This document shows positions 60,412 to 64,000 of a DNA stretch of 64,000 nucleotides, piece by piece. Every line of letters begins with the position of its first letter. Position 1 is the first letter of the stretch. Under the pieces are notes generated by a model. It did not search any database. It worked only from the letters and a program-made list of their open reading frames with translations, and was not told where the DNA came from. Source of the stretch: Peribacillus simplex (lineage in GTDB: Bacteria; Bacillota; Bacilli; Bacillales; DSM-1321); contig NZ_CP011008.1 in the NCBI RefSeq assembly GCF_001578185.1, forward strand, positions 524,001-588,000. Reading direction: 5' to 3'. The position numbers and the translations under genes were made by a program.

Positions 60412-60597
60412 ATGGGAAAATCCATTACAGGTAAAAACGAACAATTAACATACTTAAAAGAACGCCTCACGATGTTCATGGAGGTTCTTGATCATATCGA
60501 ACCGGAAAATACTGAATTGGAAGATATAGACCGCTTAATCGGCATGATAGATGATTTGGAAGGCAAAGTTGAACAATTCAAAACCCACAAAGAATAA
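60412..60597 (+). CDS. SE1561-family small protein
   Basis: 61 residues, acidic and helical, with the family pattern QLTYLKERLTMFMEVLDHIEPENTELEDIDRLIGMIDDLEGKVEQF. Function unknown. It holds the place of B. subtilis yfjT, between yfkAB and pdaA. GGAAGGAG precedes the ATG by 9 bases. Followed by its own terminator. Confidence 0.75.
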   Translation: MGKSITGKNEQLTYLKERLTMFMEVLDHIEPENTELEDIDRLIGMIDDLEGKVEQFKTHKE

Positions 60598-60639
60598 TAT
60601 CTGTTTCGATAGTATGATTTTTTCAATGTTAATATTCAT

Positions 60640-60676
60640 GAAGGGATGACGAGCAACCTGCGTCTTCCCTTTTTTA
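60640..60676 (+). terminator. Terminator after SE1561-type gene
   Basis: GAAGGGATGACG, loop, CGTCTTCCCTTTTTT. A strong stem of about 11 bp. Confidence 0.8.
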
Positions 60677-60917
60677 TATATAATGCTTGATTGCGTTCAT
60701 CATAAATAGGTAAAGATTGGTGATGACATTTTACCCATGGGCTTATTCTTTGCGGCTTGAACATTCCTCTTCAAATTGCTTTTCATTAAGAAAAATAATT
60801 ACTTGTTTTCGAAAGATTATGTTAGATGTATAATAAAACGGGTGTTGTATCATTCGCTCTTTATAGAGAAGCAGGGAAATGATTAAATCTAGGGGAAATA
60901 AGAGGGGGAAGAGAAAT
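60677..60917. other. Promoter region of the fumarase gene
   Basis: AT-rich. No gene, riboswitch or cre site recognised. TATAATAAA near 60830 may be the -10 of the fumarase gene. Confidence 0.35.
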
Positions 60918-62486
60918 TTGGATATTCAAAAATTCCAAGAAAGTATGTACAGTCTTATCGTTGAAACTTCAACGAATCTTCCAAAGGATGTTCGTCGTGC
61001 GGTAAAAAGCGCAAAACAACGTGAAAATGCAGGCACTCGTTCAGCGTTGAGCTTGGCCACCATCACGAATAATATTACAATGGCTGACGATAATGTATCA
61101 CCGATTTGTCAGGATACTGGTCTGCCGACTTTCAAAATTAAAACTCCAGTTGGCGTGAACCAACTTGAAATAAAAGACGCAATCCGTAATGCGATCATTT
61201 TAGCGACAAAAGGCGGAAAACTTCGTCCAAACGCAGTTGATTCTTTATCGGGTGAAAATAGCGGGGATAATCTTGGGGAAGGTCTTCCTGTCATGAAATT
61301 CGATCAATGGGAAAAAGACTACATTGATGTTCGTCTCATCTTAAAAGGAGGCGGCTGTGAAAATAAAAACATTCAATACAGTCTGCCTATGGAGCTTGAA
61401 GGATTGGGGAAAGCGGGCCGTGATTTGGACGGAATCCGTAAATGTGTCCTACACTCTGTCTACCAAGCACAAGGACAAGGATGCAGTGCCGGCTTTATCG
61501 GCGTTGGTATTGGAGGGGACCGTTCATCCGGATATGATCTGGCTAAGGCTCAACTTTTCCGCAGTAATGAAGATGTGAATCCGAATGAAGATCTTCGTAA
61601 TCTTGAAGATTACATCATGAAGACAGCTAATGAATTGGGAATCGGCACGATGGGATTTGGCGGCGAAACCACATTGCTTGGATGTAAAATCGGTGTCATG
61701 CACCGTATTCCTGCAAGCTTTTTCGTCTCCGTTGCTTACAACTGCTGGGCTTTCCGCCGTTTAGGTGTGAAAGTGAATCCCGAAACAGGAGAAATCAATG
61801 AGTGGTTATACCAAGAAGGCGAGAAAATCGACTTTGCTCTAGAAGAAGAAAAAGCAGCGAAGGAAGAAGTGGCAGCCGCTGTAGAATCTGACGTTGAAGC
61901 TTCCCGTGAAATCACCCTACAAGCACCGATCACGGAAGAACAAATCCGTGAATTAAAAGTTGGTGACGTAGTTCATATTAACGGCAGAATATATACGGGC
62001 CGTGACGCTATCCATAAGCACTTATCTGAAAATCCTGCACCAATCGACCTAGACGGACAAGTCATTTATCACTGTGGACCAGTTATGCTGAAGGACGAAG
62101 AAGGAAAATGGCATGTGAAGGCTGCGGGACCAACAACAAGTATTCGTGAAGAACCATACCAAGGAGATATCATGAAACGATTCGGCATACGTGCAGTCAT
62201 CGGTAAAGGCGGAATGGGACCGAAAACATTAGAAGCACTAAGTGAACATGGCGGCGTTTATCTAAACGCAATCGGCGGGGCTGCTCAATATTATGCAGAC
62301 TGCATCAAATCCGTCGAAGGTGTTAACTTCACTGAATTTGGTATTCCAGAAGCAATGTGGCATTTGAACGTTGAAGGATTTACAGCAGTTGTTACCATGG
62401 ATTCACATGGAAACAGCCTCCATAAAGATGTTCAGCAATCTTCATTGGAAAAATTGGCACAATTCAAAGAACCAGTATTTAAATAA
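60918..62486 (+). CDS. Class I fumarate hydratase (4Fe-4S)
   Basis: 522 residues. Iron-sulfur fumarase fusing the alpha and beta subunits. Converts fumarate to malate. Cluster Cys are in SPICQDTGLPTF, KGGGCENKNIQ and GGETTLLGCKIG. The beta part has LKVGDVVHINGRIYTGRDAIHKHL and GKGGMGPKTLEALSEHGGVYLNAIGG. The start is TTG at 60918, since GGGGGAAG lies 6-7 bases upstream. The upstream ATG at 60879 has no such site. B. subtilis has only the class II enzyme, so this is an extra or alternative fumarase. It is inserted relative to the B. subtilis order, between the yfjT position and pdaA. Confidence 0.9.
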   Translation: MDIQKFQESMYSLIVETSTNLPKDVRRAVKSAKQRENAGTRSALSLATITNNITMADDNVSPICQDTGLPTFKIKTPVGVNQLEIKDAIRNAIILATKGGKLRPNAVDSLSGENSGDNLGEGLPVMKFDQWEKDYIDVRLILKGGGCENKNIQYSLPMELEGLGKAGRDLDGIRKCVLHSVYQAQGQGCSAGFIGVGIGGDRSSGYDLAKAQLFRSNEDVNPNEDLRNLEDYIMKTANELGIGTMGFGGETTLLGCKIGVMHRIPASFFVSVAYNCWAFRRLGVKVNPETGEINEWLYQEGEKIDFALEEEKAAKEEVAAAVESDVEASREITLQAPITEEQIRELKVGDVVHINGRIYTGRDAIHKHLSENPAPIDLDGQVIYHCGPVMLKDEEGKWHVKAAGPTTSIREEPYQGDIMKRFGIRAVIGKGGMGPKTLEALSEHGGVYLNAIGGAAQYYADCIKSVEGVNFTEFGIPEAMWHLNVEGFTAVVTMDSHGNSLHKDVQQSSLEKLAQFKEPVFK

Positions 62487-62490
62487 TGTA

Positions 62491-62527
62491 TGGTAAAAGA
62501 CGCTCACCAATCGGTAGAGCGTCTTTT
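62491..62527 (+). terminator. Terminator of fumarase gene
   Basis: AAAAGACGCTC, 11-base loop, GAGCGTCTTTT. Confidence 0.8.
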
Positions 62528-62538
62528 GCATATCTTAC

Positions 62539-62676
62539 TCACTCGTCGATTTTCGGAAGTGGGTCAATCCTCGATGAATCCTTTAAATTCAATCCACTTT
62601 TCACAAAATGAATAAACACTCCACCACCTAAACCAAGACAACCAACAAAGCCTAACGTGATAACCCATTCCAGCAT
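62539..62676 (-). CDS. Small single-helix membrane protein (45 residues)
   Basis: Starts MLEWVITLGFVGCLGLGGGVF: one glycine-rich membrane helix followed by a polar tail (FVKSGLNLKDSSRIDPLPKIDE). AAGGGGGG lies 6 bases before the ATG at 62676, which decides the start. Not recognised. Divergent from another tiny membrane protein gene 111 bases away. Confidence 0.55.
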   Translation of the reverse strand: MLEWVITLGFVGCLGLGGGVFIHFVKSGLNLKDSSRIDPLPKIDE

Positions 62677-62787
62677 TTCATTCCCCCCTTGATAAATGTA
62701 TATGAAAAAAAAGGCGATAATTACCTCATAAAAGTACAATCTTTTGGAACGGCCGCACATATATTAGAAGAGAAAGGGGGGATTTTC

Positions 62788-62973
62788 ATGCAGAATAGCT
62801 ACTTCTTATTCTTTATCGCCATGTTATCCGGTTTTGCTTTCATCCACCTTCCTGTGGCAAACACTATTTTCTCCGGTCTTGAAACATTCCTAGACGTAAT
62901 CGGAATTGTAATCGTTCTCATTTTCGCCATCACTATTATTTGGAAGGCTGCACAGGCGCTATTTAAAGGATAA
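62788..62973 (+). CDS. Small two-helix membrane protein (61 residues)
   Basis: Two hydrophobic segments: SYFLFFIAMLSGFAFIHLPVA and LDVIGIVIVLIFAITIIWKAAQALF, with a short link (NTIFSGLETF). GGGGGGA lies 5 bases before the ATG. Not recognised. It could form a pair with the divergent 45-residue protein. Confidence 0.55.
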   Translation: MQNSYFLFFIAMLSGFAFIHLPVANTIFSGLETFLDVIGIVIVLIFAITIIWKAAQALFKG

Positions 62974-62978
62974 ACAAA

Positions 62979-63018
62979 CAGAGGGGCCAATCCTTTTCGG
63001 AGGAAAGGCCTTTTTTTG
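62979..63018 (+). terminator. Terminator after the 61-residue protein gene
   Basis: AGGGGCCAATCC / GGA-GGAAAGGCCTTTTTTT hairpin followed by seven T residues. Confidence 0.7.
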
Positions 63019-63076
63019 TGTGGGGTTAAGGTTATAATTCAGCCTAGTGCAGCAGAAATCATCCTCCAACTGGATA

Positions 63077-63205
63077 AATCGACCTAAATCGGAACTAATT
63101 CGACCCACGGAGCGAAAAATCGACCTAAAGCGGAACTAATTCGACCCACGGAACAATAATTCAACCCAAGGGGAATTAATCCCCCACGGAGCGAGATTCG
63201 ACCTT
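63077..63205. repeat. Tandem array, about 20.5-bp period, seven units (41-bp double units)
   Basis: The motif TCGACC (or a variant) starts at 63079, 63100, 63120, 63141, 63161, 63180 and 63198. Units alternate between TCGACCTAAATCGGAACTAA and TCGACCCACGGAGCGAAAAA types, so a 41-bp double unit is seen twice before decaying. Intergenic, about 60 bp behind a terminator and before pdaA. No spacers, no coding frame. Confidence 0.8.
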
Positions 63206-63272
63206 CACAATATCATGCATATAAATCTCTATGTTCCAAACACTAAGAAAAAAGAACATGGGGGATATTCTA

Positions 63273-64000
63273 ATGAAAAAAAACGTGATTTTATCCGCTT
63301 TTATATGCTTGATATGCTCTTTGGCAAGTCCAGCTTTTGCAGAATCCTATAACTGGGGCTTCAATAAAGGGAAAAATGGGACACCTGCCGATGCTGGTAA
63401 AAACTTCAATGAGATGCTGCCTAAATATGAGGCGATTTATAAAGGGGATACAAAGAAAAAAGATATATACTTAACGTTTGATAACGGTTATGAAAATGGG
63501 TACACGGCGCAGATTCTGGATGTTCTGAAGAAACATAAGGCTCCTGGGGCTTTTTTCGTCACGGGTCATTATTTAAAAACGGCACCTGAGCTTGTTGTCC
63601 GTATGGCGAATGAAGGACATATCGTCGGGAATCATTCTTGGAACCATCCTGATATGACCAGTGTGACGGATAATGTAATTCGCACTGAACTGGAGAGGGT
63701 TAAAAAAGCGACGGAAAAATTAACCGGTCAACAGGGAATGAACTACCTTAGGCCGCCGCGTGGTATATTCAATGAGAGAACAATGAAAGTCGCACAAAAA
63801 GAAGGATATTACCACATTTTCTGGTCGCTTGCATATAAAGACTGGATTGTTGACCAACAAAAGGGTGCCGCGTTCGCTCACGATGAAGTGCTTAAGCAGA
63901 TTCATCCCGGGGCGATATTATTACTGCATACCGTATCAAAAGATAATGCGGAAGCACTCGACTCGATTCTGACGGATCTTGAAAAACAGGGGTACAAATT
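63273..64000 (+). CDS. pdaA: Polysaccharide deacetylase PdaA (3' end outside window)
   Basis: 242 codons are visible and the frame is still open at the window edge (B. subtilis PdaA is 263). The signal peptide (MKKNVILSAFICLICSLASPAFA, cleavage near residue 23) is followed by a NodB domain with TFDNGYENGYT (the PdaA-type TFDNG rather than TFDDG), the metal-binding HSWNHPDM, RPPRG and LLHTVSKDNAEAL. Makes muramic-delta-lactam in the spore cortex, needed for germination. GGGGGAT lies 8 bases before the ATG. In B. subtilis it is a sigma-G gene. I see only a weak -10-like CATATAA at about 63220. Confidence 0.9.
   Translation, partial: MKKNVILSAFICLICSLASPAFAESYNWGFNKGKNGTPADAGKNFNEMLPKYEAIYKGDTKKKDIYLTFDNGYENGYTAQILDVLKKHKAPGAFFVTGHYLKTAPELVVRMANEGHIVGNHSWNHPDMTSVTDNVIRTELERVKKATEKLTGQQGMNYLRPPRGIFNERTMKVAQKEGYYHIFWSLAYKDWIVDQQKGAAFAHDEVLKQIHPGAILLLHTVSKDNAEALDSILTDLEKQGYK

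Noticed and set aside
63190..63235. Sigma-G promoter for pdaA
   Set aside because: A CATATAA -10-like string is present, but no acceptable -35 lies 17-18 bases upstream.

Overview
The window is low-GC Gram-positive chromosome from the Bacillaceae. It shows AGGAGG-type ribosome binding sites, many TTG and GTG starts, strong intrinsic terminators, sigma-B promoters, an FMN riboswitch, mreBH, khtTU, motAB, dacC and pdaA. From about 45.9 kb to the end the gene order follows the Bacillus subtilis yfk/yfj region (yfkM, mapB, yfkK, yfkI, yfkH, yfkF, chaA/yfkE, yfkD, yfkAB, an SE1561-type gene, pdaA). A Peribacillus/Bacillus simplex-like soil bacillus is my inference, not proven. No rRNA, tRNA, CRISPR array or prophage is visible.

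Layout. 0-8 kb: carbon metabolism, with a LytTR regulator fragment, an acetyl/succinyl-CoA transferase with a cre site in its first codons, an AI-2E-type transporter, succinate-semialdehyde dehydrogenase, a C4-dicarboxylate symporter with a cre site, and a ketopantoate reductase. 8-18 kb: cell envelope and stress genes (LysM-3D protein, M20 peptidase, sigma-B YflT-type protein, an internally deleted chemoreceptor, ydbST, dacC, a HAD phosphatase, a P-loop kinase, bluB). 17.7-23 kb: a decayed sigma-54 gene (rpoN/sigL) lies beside two good -24/-12 promoters. One drives an omega-transaminase plus aldehyde dehydrogenase operon behind three copies of an inverted-repeat upstream site. The other drives a betaine-aldehyde-type dehydrogenase.

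23-33 kb: a molybdopterin oxidoreductase, putP, an orphan histidine kinase, a yfmL-type helicase, a DMT exporter, methionine gamma-lyase and a frameshifted TspO-like gene. 32.8-35 kb: an FMN-riboswitch operon containing only ribE, a RibB-only ribB and ribH, with no ribD and no RibA domain. 35-46 kb: nrnB, a YihY protein, khtTU without khtS, a small tyrosine-recombinase-like protein with altered catalytic residues beside a 13-bp inverted repeat, mreBH, an AbrB-type membrane protein, motAB and a frameshifted comFB-like gene. 46-64 kb: the yfk/yfj block, interrupted by an IS1182-family element inserted at a terminator hairpin that is now present on both sides, a zosA-type zinc ATPase with a Fur-family box, a class I fumarase and a partial pdaA.

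Three themes stand out. (1) The sigma-54 circuit, where catabolic genes keep sigma-54 promoters next to the ruin of a sigma-54 gene. (2) Three unrelated-sequence intergenic arrays (23.0, 43.5 and 63.1 kb) that share a direct-repeat period of about 20 bp and each lie just behind a terminator. (3) An unusual number of small gene ruins (chemoreceptor, rpoN, TspO-like, comFB-like, an unidentified membrane protein), each with a one-base frameshift or an internal deletion. No entirely new multi-gene system was found. The best candidates for new biology are the 20-bp arrays, the inactive-looking recombinase with its operator-like repeat, and the sigma-54 upstream-site triplet.
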